Shown here: in pieces, positions 10,525-23,449 of the stretch | Layout of the letters: each line of letters begins with the position of its first letter | Numbering within the stretch: the first letter of the stretch is position 1 | Source of the DNA: Acheta domesticus | Taxonomy: Eukaryota; Arthropoda; Insecta; Orthoptera; Gryllidae | Assembly (NCBI GenBank): GCA_031308135.1 | Contig: JAHLJT010008756.1 | Span: 64,634,232 to 64,698,231 of the forward strand | Direction: 5' to 3' | DNA length: 64,000 nt | Program-made: the position numbers and the translations under genes | Notes under the pieces: model-generated | The model's database searches: none | Seen by the model: only the letters and a program-made list of their open reading frames with translations | Told to the model about the DNA's origin: nothing

Positions 10525-10559
10525 TTGACACCACTGCCCCAGGGCGTTTCCCAGCCAAC

Positions 10560-13400
10560 CGCCAGTTAATCTTTACGTCCCGTTGGGACGCATATTCGAC
10601 CATACATTAGCACACCAACATACTTGCGGGCTCCTCTGATCTGGGGTCGGCAGAACACGAGGTCCTCCATGACAACACATACTTGGACATCGTTGTTTGT
10701 TCCATATAAGCGGATTAATACTTGCACTGTATTAGTACGTGGGTTCCCAGTGGATAGTGGCGCTCAATATCTTTTTAGCAAAACATCATGTACGTTCGTG
10801 AATTTTCAAAAAGTATATTCAATTTTTTGATTAAATATACAAAAAAGTTATAAGTATCACTTCAAATTTTAAAATTTAGTAATATTATAGATAAGAAATT
10901 CTGCCTCATTTACTTAGAGGTGAATATTATTTTGAATTGTACTTCTATTATTATGTGATGCACATTGCGTTTGTTATTTCTGAATGTTCAATATTTCAAT
11001 ATTACGTATTAAGGGACCTTGTGGTTTTGTCATGCTTAGGGCTCGTAAATGTTTAATCTCACCCTGACAGTAACTTCTGGACTGTTCATCAGAAACTACA
11101 ACAAGGATATGCATCTGCAGCTTCCACTATAAACTTACTCCACAGGAGGTGTTAGGACTAGCCAGTACCCAAGTTTCATTCAGACATTGATATTCATACA
11201 TGCATCTTAAAGCACATGCAAGTTATCATTATCAAGTAAGAATAAATACTAAACGTATTCTTTTATGATTTTATTTTCCTAAAAACCAACTCCTTTGATG
11301 ATTTGAATATTCATAAAAATATTCTTACGAAAGAATTGCCGCGTAAAAGAAACCTATAAGCAGTTGAGAAATCTCGTGAAACTTACATTCGTGAAGACAA
11401 TTCATACGACTAATTTCCTTGAAGAGATAAATTTTCTTCCCGACAGAAATTTGTACTGCCAATACGATAGTGCATGCTTCACCCACTGGTCTTATCGATT
11501 CGAACACTCCAGAAGCGGCAACGCCAGCAGCAATGCGAACACCTATTTCCACGCGCCAAACGCTCAATTTGCCGTCTTATCTTTGCTACGCCTACCGCTG
11601 GGGACCCGTCGTACCTGGCCATTAGTTGCCCGGGGTGTAATTCCAAGACGTAGAAACGCCTCACCCGCTGCTACAAAACACGTAATTGTATTCAGGCAAT
11701 TAGGTTGCGTTTTCGACCTGTCGCCAGGCACCGCAACTCGAACAGGATAGAGAAGGGTGCAGTGGTGTAATTTTTCCTTTCGGTGTACTACAGTAACCTA
11801 GTAAGAAATATAAAGAAGATCACTTTTGAATTTGTCGATTTCTTTTAAAAAAATACAATATTAAATATATTTCTTGATTTAGTGCGAAGTCTAGAGAATA
11901 TTTATCTACAATTTGCATTAATTTATCCATGAGCTCAATTAAAAAATTGAGAAATGAAAAGAGTTTTGTGTTTCCAATCCCAATAAAGTTATACCACCCT
12001 AGTATTAGAGAGGTTTTCCTTTGTTTTAAAATTTGCTTTCTTTTTTTCATTTCAAATGATACTATAGATGTGGTTAAATGTTTGTAGATAGTTCTTGAAT
12101 CCATTTGATACTTTTCACACTGCATAATTAAATTTTCGTTTTAAAAACGTTGTTACAACAATTATTTAATTTATGTGTATATTTTATTTCTTTATTTTCC
12201 AGCTGGCTTTTGTATACATGCATTCTATTTTGTTGAATGTCCTAAAATAGATTCCTTTCATACATTCTTTTGTTTTCATTGTTAATTTATTCCCTAACTT
12301 ACAGCAGATCGTGCAAAACTTATAAGTACTTTTGTAAAATCTATGAAAATCCGTATGTATGTTATTAATCATTATTCTCATGCGAGACAAGGACCTTCAA
12401 GTTTGAGACAAAGACAAACGGTTGGTGGTGTTCGTTACTAAATTTAATAATATTTGTTTGATGCGGCCAAAACATTTTACGTTCCCACAGAGAAAAGCTT
12501 GTAATGTGGAGTTCAATCTCCTTGAAAACAAAATCGTAGCTACTGGCATTGCCTGCAGGCGTCAGCCGGAAGATGGCAGTAAAAGTCACCTTCCGTAGCC
12601 GTTGTTTATGTTAATCTTGACATTTCTCCGAAATGTTCACCAATTAGGGCGGGCTCTAAAGGTTGCCGGTGAGGTAAGCATGACCCATGAAGCGGACCCG
12701 ACACTATAATGAACATTTTGTTCGGATTCTTCGAAATTTTATCGAGGAAATGTTGGGAACGAAAACATCATTCAAATACTTGTCCTTCACACCAAATGCT
12801 GCAAGGAAATGTTTAGAAAACACGAAAATGTGGGGAAGACGTCAAAGTTTGTGCGTATTTTAACTGAGTTCATAGGTTTTCAACTTAACTATTAGTTGAT
12901 TTTACGGATTTGAGCACCATTTTAGAAGTATCTGCTTTTTAAGAACTGACAAAAACTGAGTAGCTCACCTCCATAGAATGCGTTCACTATAGATTTTTGA
13001 CATTTTGTTATAACAGCATAAGGTGTTTATCGAGTGAATGTGGATAATTAAAATCTTTATCGCACCTAAGAATACTTTTTGGAGAGCGTTATCTTACATT
13101 TTCTTATTCCTGGTGCAGTATATTAGAACATTCAGGCCTAAATAATTTACTTGAACTAGGAACTAAGGTATTCTTTGAAGTTGTAAAAACAAAATGTTTC
13201 ATGCATATTTTTCTTAATTACCACTAACATCAATAAAAGAATACCAACGTGCGAAATATTTCAAATGATATGGTAAAATTGTGTGAATCAAGTACAGAAA
13301 AATGTGAAGACAGCGTGCCAACGCTTGATATTTTCCTTGATGTCTATATTGTGCATCAAGATTTTCTGATAGCACGGTAGAAACAATCTACATCTGTATT
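10560..13400. other. Long AT-rich interval without supported features
   Basis: I read both strands and found only short frames, the longest being a 128-codon frame at 11364-11750 without recognisable homology. There are no tandem arrays and no clear inverted repeats. Confidence 0.55.
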
Positions 13401-13463
13401 AGTGGAAAATTTTCAAGAACAAAAACTCGTATGCAAGAACATCTTTCTGAATGTGCAACTTAC

Positions 13464-13557
13464 CGCCGCCAGTTTCGCATGGTTTCCCTTCGGTGAATCT
13501 GACTGCACATCCCATACATGTAACTGTCATGTCGCCAGAGATATGAACTGTTTCCGG
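13464..13557 (-). other. Exon-like segment, unproven
   Basis: On the - strand a polypyrimidine tract plus acceptor (TCTTTTCCAG) precedes 94 bp open in one phase, ending at a donor-like GGCG/GTAAGT. The peptide would include a Cys-x-x-Cys pair and a third Cys. The opposite strand is open too, which argues that chance explains the frame. I recognise no family and list it only so it can be tested. Confidence 0.15.
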
Positions 13558-13559
13558 CT

Positions 13560-14310
13560 GGAAAAGACTCTTAATAATTTTGATGCCCAGAATGATATCA
13601 CTGGCACCACTTTTGTGGGAGACCGACCAACTGGTTCTCTTCCGTTAGTAATCTGAAGGTTGCCAGCAATATGTGCTTCTCGTTGCCAATACATACGTTG
13701 GCCATTTTCTTCTATTACTATTAGTACTGTAGCAATGCTATCGTCTCACGAGAAGATCATCTCAGTATATTATTCGAAAGATCAATGACAATTATGTCGA
13801 GGTAACAACGTTCTTAAATTTAATTTACCAAAAATTACATACATTATATTGCGTAATTTCATGCATAATACTATATTTTAGCTTAAAAGTTTCTGAGAAA
13901 ATCAGAGTTGATGTATAGAATACAAGAAAGTTCAGTCTACGTAAAAGTCTCTAACATTTCGGGAAATTTCCACCGTGAAACTCTTAGCATTACATTCCGC
14001 CGGACGGTAGACAAGGTAGACTTTTTCGCTTAATTAAAAATCACATTTGACGGTATTAAAATGTTCCATAGTTTCATAATGTGATTGAAAAAGCACGTTA
14101 TTTAAGGTGTTTCCGTAAAATGTTCTTCAAAAGCTTCTACTCAAATACTTCATAACCAATGCTTTATATTATCTCAGATCGCTCAAAAGTCATTGCATTC
14201 GCCATCCTGTCAGAAATTCGAAACATCGCCTTAATCGCACATTATACGCAGCAATACTTTATTCACATAAGATGCACCATTTACGATTAAACGGCAGTCA
14301 AGTAAAACTT
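13560..14310. other. AT-rich unannotated interval
   Basis: No repeat or gene recognised. Confidence 0.55.
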
Positions 14311-14504
14311 CCCTGACTATATCTCCAGCTTCGATGAACAAGCCTTCACAGGGTATCGCCACGCAGATACCATCACCCATGGCGGTGCAGACAAGGTGCT
14401 TCGGTGATATCTGATTTTATTTGTATGCGGTCTCGTAAACGCTCGCGGTGGCGCTGGCAGAAGTACATCGCGTCCGCTGCCGTTTAACGTCCACGTTGAC
14501 GTGC

Positions 14505-14580
14505 GACTCCCACCGGGAATCGAACTGTGTAACACGCGAGTTTACGTCCTAAGGCCTTCTCGTTACGGAGCACAGTCGCG
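14505..14580 (-). mobile_element. tRNA-like SINE head (third family)
   Basis: The - strand carries AGTTCGATTCCCGGTGGGAG, a close B-box and T-arm match to a tRNA, with an upstream GGCCTTAGG that is only a weak A box. The neighbouring sequence down to about 14320 may be the SINE body. It is not an intact tRNA: no cloverleaf with acceptor pairing can be drawn. No second copy is in this window. Confidence 0.5.
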
Positions 14581-14599
14581 TGACGTGAACTTCCAGCTG

Positions 14600-15390
14600 C
14601 CACCGTGACGGAGTGTAGGAGAAAAAGTTGAAAATGAAGCAGGCCCAGCACTACGAAGGTTTCTGGACGAGATTTTTCGCAACGCTTTTGCTTTTCAAGA
14701 GCAAAAGGAAACGTTTATTGAATTTCTTTATCAAAGGCTTATTAATACTTTCTTCTGTATATTTGAAACTTATAAAACACAATTAAACGTATTCAAATTT
14801 TTAAGGATGTATATTCTTTCAAAATAACTTCTTGGAAGTTTATTAATGTTTGTAATAAGTAATATTAAGTTCAGACATCCTGCTCTCAATACCCATTAAC
14901 ATGACGCAAATTAAATTCATCCACGGATTAGAAAGGTGTTTAGGTAGTGCTTTGACGGTTGTAAGAGGAGATCGCCGTAATAAAGACGAAAGAGAAATAA
15001 ACGAGTTTACGTACTTCGCACGTTTCAATATATATAGTAGCTTGATATTCGACAGTTCAACAGCTGCATATGAAAGAAATTTCACTAAGACCGTAGCTTA
15101 CCAAAAGTATTACTCTTATGTATCCTCTAAGTTTAAAAGCGAATAGTAATAATAAGTCTACCACAAAAATCCCGATCAACCATTTATTCCAAATCTTCGT
15201 CACCAACCACACCCATTTTCCCAACACCAGTTTCCCGGAACTAGTTCATAGAGGAACATAGATCACAAGAATATCTTGACTGTTTACAAACAGTCCCAAT
15301 ACCGGTATGACTACCACCTCAACCGCCATCAACACCACGGCGAGTCCCACATCTTCCACGCCACCGCCATCTCACCGAGCCAACGCTCCG
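14600..15390. other. AT-rich unannotated interval
   Basis: An 81-codon frame (14901-15146) is open on both strands and has no recognisable homology. Nothing else supported. Confidence 0.5.
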
Positions 15391-15399
15391 CGTTCCAGA

Positions 15400-15790
15400 A
15401 TATTAATACGGAGCTCGGCGCCTCCTGTGGAGCGATGTGGCGGCAGCGGGGCGAAGGTGAGGGCGTCGGCGGGGGCGGTGAGGGCGAGGAGGGGGTGGGG
15501 GGCTTGGGCGAGGCAGGAGGGACGGGAGCGGACGCGGCGGGTTCCAGCCCAAACCCGTCATGAAAAATGCACTGTGCCGCGTCGGCCGCCCGGCCCGCCT
15601 GACAGCAAAGACTTTGTTTGTCCAATTACGAGGCTGCATCATTCATGGAACGCGCGCAGCACTGGGCGACGTCGTGGTGCGGCGGGGGCGTGGCGGGAGC
15701 GGGCGGGGACGGGATGGGAGCGGTGCGGGAGAGGGGTGGGACCGGGGATGGGACGGGGCAGGGAGGAGTAGAAAAGCAGGGCGGAGATGG
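15400..15790. promoter_or_regulatory. GC/CpG-rich island with G-rich ends
   Basis: G-rich tracts around 15430-15530 and 15670-15770 flank a less skewed centre. Several GGG runs could form G-quadruplexes on the + strand. Island-like, function unproven. Confidence 0.35.
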
Positions 15791-15799
15791 CAGTCACAA

Positions 15800-18700
15800 A
15801 TTCACAATTAGTGTTGGGAGGACGGAGAATAATTGTTATTTCAATCGATCTCGAATCGATGTAAGTAAGTCTGCACACCCAGATAATAATTCTATTTATC
15901 TTTTAGGAATTTATTTTAGAAAATCAAATGATATAACACTTGCTCTATATTTTAAGTGAAATATTTGGGCAGTTTCTAAATACAGAAAATTCACATTGTG
16001 AAAAATTCTGACGTTGCACCAATGGTGATACATGACATAAAGAGTAAGTATTACGTCATAATCCAGGAAACAGCGATGTCAAAAGAAGAACAGTAGAGAA
16101 GGGAACGATGAGACTTAAAAACAGGAAGAACGAGGATGTCGTGACGAAGATACCAGCAGAATATGAAAACCAAATGCTGCATAAATAACTAATGGCGAAA
16201 AAAAATCAATCGGGGAACATTCTTCTAGAAATTGTGGAAGAGACAGAAATATGCGTCATTCACTTACTTTGAGCAGAGCACTTTTTGTATAGGTGTGAAG
16301 TAATTTAACCACTTCAACTGTGGTTGACAGTTGATTAAAAATAAGATCTCGTATTTACCTGGAACAAAAAAGACATGACTTACATTTTTATATTACACAC
16401 CATTTTATTTTTATATTACAATCGTTCAATTTAAACAATACAGTCATTAATATAACATATAATATTCAACTGTCACATTTATAACAAATATTGTCAGTGG
16501 TAAATAATGGCGAGAGTAGATCGTGTTAGATACCAGAAAGAGTAATGTACGTTCCATTCCGGTTTCGAGCCTTTTACCGTAGAGACACGGCCCTCCTGGG
16601 GTTGGAATCAGCTCCGTGCAGATCTCAGATGCGTGAACGTTCACTTCTCACCTGCGAGTGATAGATCGCCGGATCGATTGACACGGCGAGACCACCGAGG
16701 AAAGGCCAAGTGCAAAAACCAAAGTGCGCCCTCCAGAGCCGTGGCCTGTCCCGTTGTGCACAAGCGAACCGTGTCGCAACATTCTGACCTTTGTTTTTGA
16801 ACGAGTACGCGCGAGAGCAGGAAGACTCGAAGAAGCCAGCGGTTCATTCACCCAGCGCTCATAACTCAATATTTTTTTTTAGCATCTCGTTTGAGACGAT
16901 CGAGTTAGGTTACTCTCACTTCTGGTTATGCTTGGATTCTTTTGGACAGTAGTAGGTTCCTCTAGAGTTCAGATAATGAGATTCCAAGTTGCGAAGTATT
17001 GCCGCAAGATCGTAAAAGATGAAAGAAGAAATATTCCCGGACAGAATGAATGTTACAGTGAAAGGAAAAATAAATGTTCCAACTGATAAAGAAAACTGTA
17101 TTTATTATCGAAGTAATATTCTCTCTTTTAATAAGGGAGAAAATACAGTGTCAAATTCAACTACTGAAGTTGAGTGAAATGAAGAGAAACACAAAATCTT
17201 TTCCTCGAATAACTACAAACGATTTACAATCAAATGTTTACAGATTATGGGGTGCCTCTGAAATCATGACGCTCGACTGCTCTGTACCTTGCAGTTATAT
17301 TTCTTCGGTTGTAAAGAGTTTCCTGATTTATTTTTTCTCTCATTTACAGGGCAAAATAACTTTACTTTTCTCCAAGCACAATCTCTTCGAATGAGTAACT
17401 CCTGCATCTGTTGTGCTGACTTCTGAAACAAAGTAATTGTCGAAGGAAGTTACTCCTCACCGCTTGAAGCCATAAACTTTTTATACAAGCGGAAATATCG
17501 GAGTTTAAGGAGGATTAAGTCGGGTTCCGTTCCGGCACACTGAAAACGCTTCAACGCGCCATACTTCGACAGAGCGTTAAGAAGAGAGCACTGCAGCGCC
17601 TTTCTGTGTTTGCCGAGCGGACTACCCGACCGCGTCCAGCATTCGTAGACGAATAATTACAACCTTGCCCGGTCTTTTACGCCGCAGTTCACGCAATCAA
17701 GCAGCGAATAAACGCCACTTTCGCTCGACCGCAAACTCAAAAGATCAAAAACAAAGCGAACCTTGCAACAGCGTCCGCACAAGAACGTTTGCGGCACCAG
17801 AAGGTTTGAAGTTAATACCTTCGGTTCTTGAGGCTCGTGTTAATGCGAGAGTGAGCAAATGTTTGAGCGCCCATTAGAGAAGTTGTGCGGGAAATACACC
17901 CACAAGTTCTACGACGGAACGAGGTAAATTGAAACGGGCTACAGCCACACAACTCCGATTCGCACTAAGGGGTATAAGATCTCAAGATACTTAGTGGGGA
18001 AAGGTACATAGGTCTGTTTAGTTAACGTCCGACGTATTGCGTTATTAACATTTGAGACTGATTGGAAATTCGTGCATTTCGAGAAATAACAGTATACACA
18101 AGCCTAAGCGGAGAGTAAACTTCGTAATTATAAGGTACTATGAATTAAAGCAGTAACATTCGCCCAAGTTCGAGCCGCACTAATAGGCAGTGTATCGGAG
18201 GAGTGCTTTCTTATGCATATAGGATGCCGGTCTGTCAGAAAGTGTACTTGAGCGACATATCGTTTACTTTAAGCTGCCTTTAATCACGGAATAAGCGATG
18301 GGCGGGGCTGGGAACCAGGTACGACATTTCTCAACTGACCGTCAAAGCGAAGTGGAGTAGTTGCGGTGAATTCGAGTCGATGCGCAGCGCTTTCTTTCAA
18401 CTGCCCGGCGTTGCGAGACCGATCACACGGCAAGCCTGGGAACGATGCATTTATGAAAAACTACCCGACACCGAAACCTGGTATCCTTCATTAAACAGTT
18501 TCCATTCATCATAGTCGGTCTTCCTCGTTAACTGCTACGCAAGGCAATTTCCGAACAGGAAGTGTACCAGCCATCCTAAAATATCTGTTAAATTCTATTA
18601 CCACTCCACTGATGACACCGTGCATTTCATTGCCCAGTAATTTCCTTGTCCTGAGCCGCTGCTGGGGTAGGAAACGTCACAAGAGACGGCAGTAATGAAA
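15800..18700. other. AT-rich unannotated interval
   Basis: No tandem arrays or clear transposon ends. Near 16381-16425 the word ATTTTTATATTACA is partly repeated. A tRNA-like hint near 16570-16610 is too weak to call. Confidence 0.5.
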
Positions 18701-21090
18701 AGAGAATAATCCTCCTAGAACGGCCCCAACACGAGAGGCGGTGCTAACAAGGTGAGGATTTCGTAACGACAGTAATGAGAACGAAGAAAAATTCGGGTCA
18801 TATGTTCGCCTCGTGCGTCCGCGGCCGGGCGTTCGCCAGCTGCCTTATTTTTCCTTGTCGCTCTGGGGCCGCGCCGGGAAATAAGAACAGGTTTTAATCT
18901 ATCCGACGACAAACGGCTTCAATTCGTTATTGAAGCGGGACTCATCCCGATCGCACTCAAAACCGTCGGAAAATATAACTTGTATGAGTGTGAGTGCACT
19001 AAGTGAACACGGCTAGAAGTCGAAGTCATTTTTTGTTAATATGTTTTTACACTCTTGGATATCCAATGCAATTAAAAACAGAATATTGAATTTTTAAATG
19101 TTGAAAAGTCAAGCGAAGTTTATATATATTTCAATTTTCTAATCGGTTTGATGACATCAACATTCATTCTTAGACAGAAGATAATTGACATTCGTGTATT
19201 TCTCAACACTTTTAATGTGTATTCATGAAATTCTGGTAATTACCTTCTCATCTCATTTTTAAAAACTCCAAAAATTGTGAGATTCTACGTCTTATGTTAT
19301 TTTATTACAAGCTGAAAATTTATAGAAAATAAAAATGCAAAACACACGTCTTTCTGGTTCGTTTAAATCATTTGTTACCAACATGAAACTTATTTTCAAA
19401 TAAATGTTTATTTACCAATTATAAAGATGTGCATTTTGTTTTTAATTAGCAAGTTAAATATTTTCTTGCCCTGTTTCAAAATGTTGATGCCGTTAGATTA
19501 TTTGACAGTAAGAAGACCAATGAGCCAATCAGAATTTAATTTTTCCACTTCCTGTGTTTTCGTCAAATAATAAGGAAAAATACTTCTTTAAATTGTTTAG
19601 ACATAATTTTGGGCCTTGTAATTTGCAAATTTTTAATACTCCCTTTTGTTCAGTGTACACTACTTAGCATAATAACTGCAACGTACAGCGTGGCGTAACA
19701 GCCACATCAACAGGACAGCATGGCTCCGAACATCTTCTGTTTTCTTTTGAGCCTTATCGCTTGTTCAAGCACCCGTTCTCTAATTTGTAAAGGCCCTTGC
19801 AATGTGCACACTTAACATTTATTTACTTCTCTGTAAATTTGTAACGTTATGAACACAGGACTGGTTACTTTGTTTTAGCTGCGATGGGAAAATAAGATAG
19901 GCGGCCAATATCGAAAGATACATCTCCTCACATTACGTTAGCCGCAGTCATTGAATTTATTTAAAACTTCTCCGACAAGCCACTTCCTGGCTGCGATCGA
20001 TATCTCGTCGAGGGTAATTTCGACGCGGCGGTCGAGCGACTATAGAGATCGGTGACGTAGAATACTTAGTCTTGAGGAGGGACGGACCAGGGTAAGGGGT
20101 TCATTTGGCAGAGCAATGGTTTAATGTGGTTGCGGTCACTGTATACTGGAGGTCGCGAATATTACTCGTGACTACTAGCAATCTGAACAGGATGCTTAAA
20201 AGAAAGTAGTGAGAGTCTCTAAATCTTAGAATAAATGTTACCGTTTTATTTTCCAGATTGGCTAATTTTAGTTTAAGTAACATGTGAGTTTCTCTTTGCA
20301 TTTGTAACATTAATATAAGAATTAATTTCGTTATTCGGTTCTGTTACTCATTAATTATGTGAAAATATGGTAGTATGATAGTGACAATATTGACGGGTAA
20401 TATCTGACAATATGATGGTATTTCTGAATATAAACTGAATATTCTGAAAGTTCTATCTTAATTACTGGCACTACTTGTTAGTTTCTTCGAATTGCAATAG
20501 AAATACCAGTAGTAAAAATGTGGCATTTAAAGCATGATATAACTTTTGTCACCAAATTATTTTTAGATTATTTCTTACCTTTTATTAACCAGTTCCGGGT
20601 ATTCTAGATTCTATTATACCAGTAAATTGCAATATTGAATCCTACAATTTGAGTTCAGATACAGAATAATTAAGTTCATCTGTTTTTGTCATTTGTTATC
20701 GTGACGTTAGAGGAATACAAAGAATGTTTACTGAGACATGGAAAGTATTCTCTCGGGGCCGGTAACCGTCCGTGATTAATCTTGACACAAGTAAAGTAAA
20801 ACATGTTCATTGCGCAACATATATAATGCGGAAATCTGTCTAATGTGAACGTAAACCGCGGTCCTTACAAACGTAAATTCTATAATATTACATTGCATAA
20901 TGCGTAATCTTGTCTAAAACGGGAAAAAAAATCAGGTTCATTGTGATTCCGCATTCAGCAAGTTTTACTGAATAATTATTTCTAATTAGATTTTAAAAAT
21001 TCTTACAATCTTATGTTAATAACAATTCAACTATTTATATTAACTAAAAGATGGCTCATTTTAGTAAAATGCTATTCATCAGAGACTTTT
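18701..21090. other. AT-rich unannotated interval
   Basis: Only short frames and scattered CpG. No repeat family recognised. Confidence 0.5.
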
Positions 21091-21109
21091 CGTCTGAGAA
21101 GGAAAAAAC

Positions 21110-21450
21110 GGAGACAGTCGAAAGTTTTCCCGCGGCGCCGTCATCTGTTCGCGCCTGCGCCCAAGCCCCGCGTTCTGGCAACGGGCGCCAGAACCGCCAG
21201 CGACCGCGCCAGCGGGCGGACGGCGCGTGACGCCCAGGACCTCGTCCATTAGGCCGCAAACCTCATCAATTTAGCGGGAGCCGGGCGTGTTACAGCATGC
21301 AGATAGGGGACTCCTGAATCAACACCACTCTCCCTCCCGCCAGACACACTCTCGCGTCCCGCGTGTTTGCTAACACAGGAGGCGAAGGCGGCACGACGTG
21401 GCGCGGCGCGGCGCGGCGCGGCGAGGCCGATTACAATAGTAATTTGTGCT
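21110..21450. promoter_or_regulatory. CpG-dense island
   Basis: CpG-rich on an AT-rich background, including a GGCGCGGCGCGGCGC run near 21400. No gene can be attached. Confidence 0.4.
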
Positions 21451-22110
21451 TCCTCCGGCCGAGCTACCGAAATGTCATTCAACCCGAAAGAGAAAGGATG
21501 GGCCAAGGGGTGTGGGAGAACGGGGTGGAGGAAGTGGGAGAGGGACGGGGATGGTGGATGTGTCGGGGGAGAGAAAGAAAGAATGAAAAAAGAAAATAGG
21601 TACTTTTCACTGCGCTAACTACCTCGGACATATTGACCAACTGGCTCGGGGAAGTATGCCCCCGGGGTACGACGGCGGCGGAACAGGTGCTAGGGTGTCA
21701 GGAGGTATTCAAGTGGGCACTTAAAGAAATATAAAGGCCGCGAGCGGCGGCGGGGAGCTGGTGGGCACAGCCGCGAAGGAGGAACGAGTGGCGGTGACAA
21801 TGTAGGTGATTGCTGTGGTGATGGTGAGGAAATGATGAACAAACTGGCAGTTTCGTATGTGCATTTGCAATCGTCTTTCCTAACTTATAATTGTGAAGAT
21901 TGTTCATTGTGAAAATGATTTAATTGACATTGGTGAGGTTAGAATTTATAGACCTGATAATTGCGTTTCAGGAAGAAGGTGCGATATAGCTATGATGGGG
22001 ACGGTGACTATGAAGTCGTACATGTCACTGCCGGTCTTCATCAAGGCAACAGCATGGAGAAAACTAGTGACTTGAACTGCGAAAGATGAATGTTTAGTTC
22101 TCATTTTTGT
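21451..22110. other. Unannotated interval
   Basis: Purine-rich near 21480-21600, then ordinary sequence. No gene supported. Confidence 0.5.
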
Positions 22111-22112
22111 TC

Positions 22113-22183
22113 AGCCTTCCGACTGAAATGCTTTTTGAAAGTCGCTGAACACAGACTTCAAAAAACATTTCGGTAAGAAGGCT
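22113..22183. ncRNA. 71-nt pre-miRNA-like hairpin
   Basis: AGCCTTCCGACTGAAATGC on the left arm pairs with GCATTTC-type sequence on the right arm ending GAAGGCT. About 28 of 31 positions can pair when G-U is allowed, apart from one 4-nt internal mismatch. The apical loop is about 10 nt (GCTGAACACA). Size and shape fit an animal pre-miRNA on either strand, but a tiny transposon hairpin would look the same. No known miRNA seed recognised. Confidence 0.3.
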
Positions 22184-22643
22184 TAATAATAATGAAGCTA
22201 GTGATTCTCCCCAAATTAAAACAAGCCTAAAATGTCTTCGTTAGGTCCTTTTATTTCAACACTAATCGTTTCCATTTGATGAAGTGTTCCCAGTAATTAT
22301 AAATCAATCATACAGGATATTTCAAGACATGAATAATGTATTACATTCAGATAAATATAAATTAATTTACAATCAATGGCTACGGGAACTTGAGATGTTT
22401 TACAGTTTCCTCATATTACAAACATAAAATGATGTGATTTATTTTATCGGAGTTTTAATGTGAATTTTAGAGGCTGAATTGTAGGACATACTGCAATCAA
22501 AGTCCTTTTTAAATAAATTATTAAATTATGTATTTGTACGAGTAATTACACTCAATTAGTAAACGAGTAAATTACACTGATATTTATAAAAATTAAAATA
22601 ATACATTTATGAACTAGTACGTGCAGTGCTTATTTTATCACGG
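22184..22643. other. AT-rich unannotated interval
   Basis: Nothing supported. Confidence 0.5.
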
Positions 22644-23040
22644 GCTGTGTTCTTCCATCGCTAGATATCGAGATACGGCGCTAAACTACGACCTCACCAT
22701 ATCGCCTAACCATCGCCGGCTTGCGATGTTATCCCCATCTAGGTATCTCCAAACAGCGGGGCAGTGCCCCAGCCAGGGCACACTATGAGCTCCCTACAGG
22801 TGTGATAGTTTAGTGGAAGTAAGTCTGTGTTTCAGTAAGGGGTGCAAATAAGACACGGAAGAAGAAGGAAAGATCGCTCGTTTTGAGGAGAAAACTCTAA
22901 AAACTATCCATCAAAGCAACCGGCCGCTAAAATTCTCCTCCAGACAGTGGCCGAATTCCATCTAGTTCTCTAGCTAATATTGAAAATCCTACCATCGTTG
23001 GGGTTCGAACACTAGGGTTTCTCGGTACTGCAGTGACATT
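22644..23040 (-). mobile_element. SINE family 1, copy B (near complete body and head)
   Basis: Read on the - strand: a B-box-like GTGTTCGAACCCC (complement near 22999-23011), the shared GGAAAGATCGC motif near 22870, the block AGCGGGGCA...CAGCCAGGG near 22757, and a block with GAGATACGGCGC near 22670 that aligns with copies A and C. The LINE-like 3' tail with ATTG units is missing or decayed. Confidence 0.75.
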
Positions 23041-23099
23041 TGATGCCCTGAGACACCTCAGTCGGTACCAGTGTGGAGGACTGTTACAAACCGACGCCA

Positions 23100-23420
23100 G
23101 CACGCAGCAGCAAACATGCGAGACACTTGGTGGCGGTGGCGACCGCGTGGCCGCCGCCCTGCGAGGCCCCAGGCGGAATGACGGACAGCGGGCGCTAATG
23201 CCCGGCGGACAGCCGCCGCCTCGACGCGCCGCACCGCGCCAGGCGTCGCTCCGTATTGTTGACGTATCAGTGGCCCCACACCGGAAGCCTCGCGACCCCT
23301 CGCCCCTCCCCCCTCCCACGGGCGCGCTGGCGGGCGTTGTTCCGGGCCCCCTCGGGACGAGGGGGGCGTCGCGACGGGGGACCGGGCCACCGCGGAAACA
23401 AGCCTTGGGCAGAGCGGCTC
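23100..23420. promoter_or_regulatory. CpG-dense island
   Basis: CpG-dense with sharp edges directly after a SINE head. Frames are low-complexity Arg/Pro/Ala. Confidence 0.4.
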
Positions 23421-23449
23421 ATTATCATTAGCGAACTGCAGGAGAGTGG

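Larger units (their letters stand above)
10319..10536. mobile_element. Short hAT-like nonautonomous element
   Basis: The left end CAGCGTTGTCAAGG (10319-10332) matches the reverse complement of the right end CCTTGACACCACTG (10523-10536) at 12 of 14 positions. Ends starting CAG are typical of hAT elements. The flanks CCCTGGGG and CCCCAGGG agree at 6 of 8 positions as a direct duplication and are also complementary to each other, so the inverted match extends outward. No transposase remains. Confidence 0.65.

Noticed and set aside
11364..11750. 128-codon plus-strand frame
   Set aside because: No family recognised, composition ordinary for the region, and the minus strand is also partly open.
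16540..16640. Possible tRNA-like or SINE head
   Set aside because: GGTTTCGAGCC and GGGTTGGAATC are only weakly B-box-like and no A box or second copy was found.
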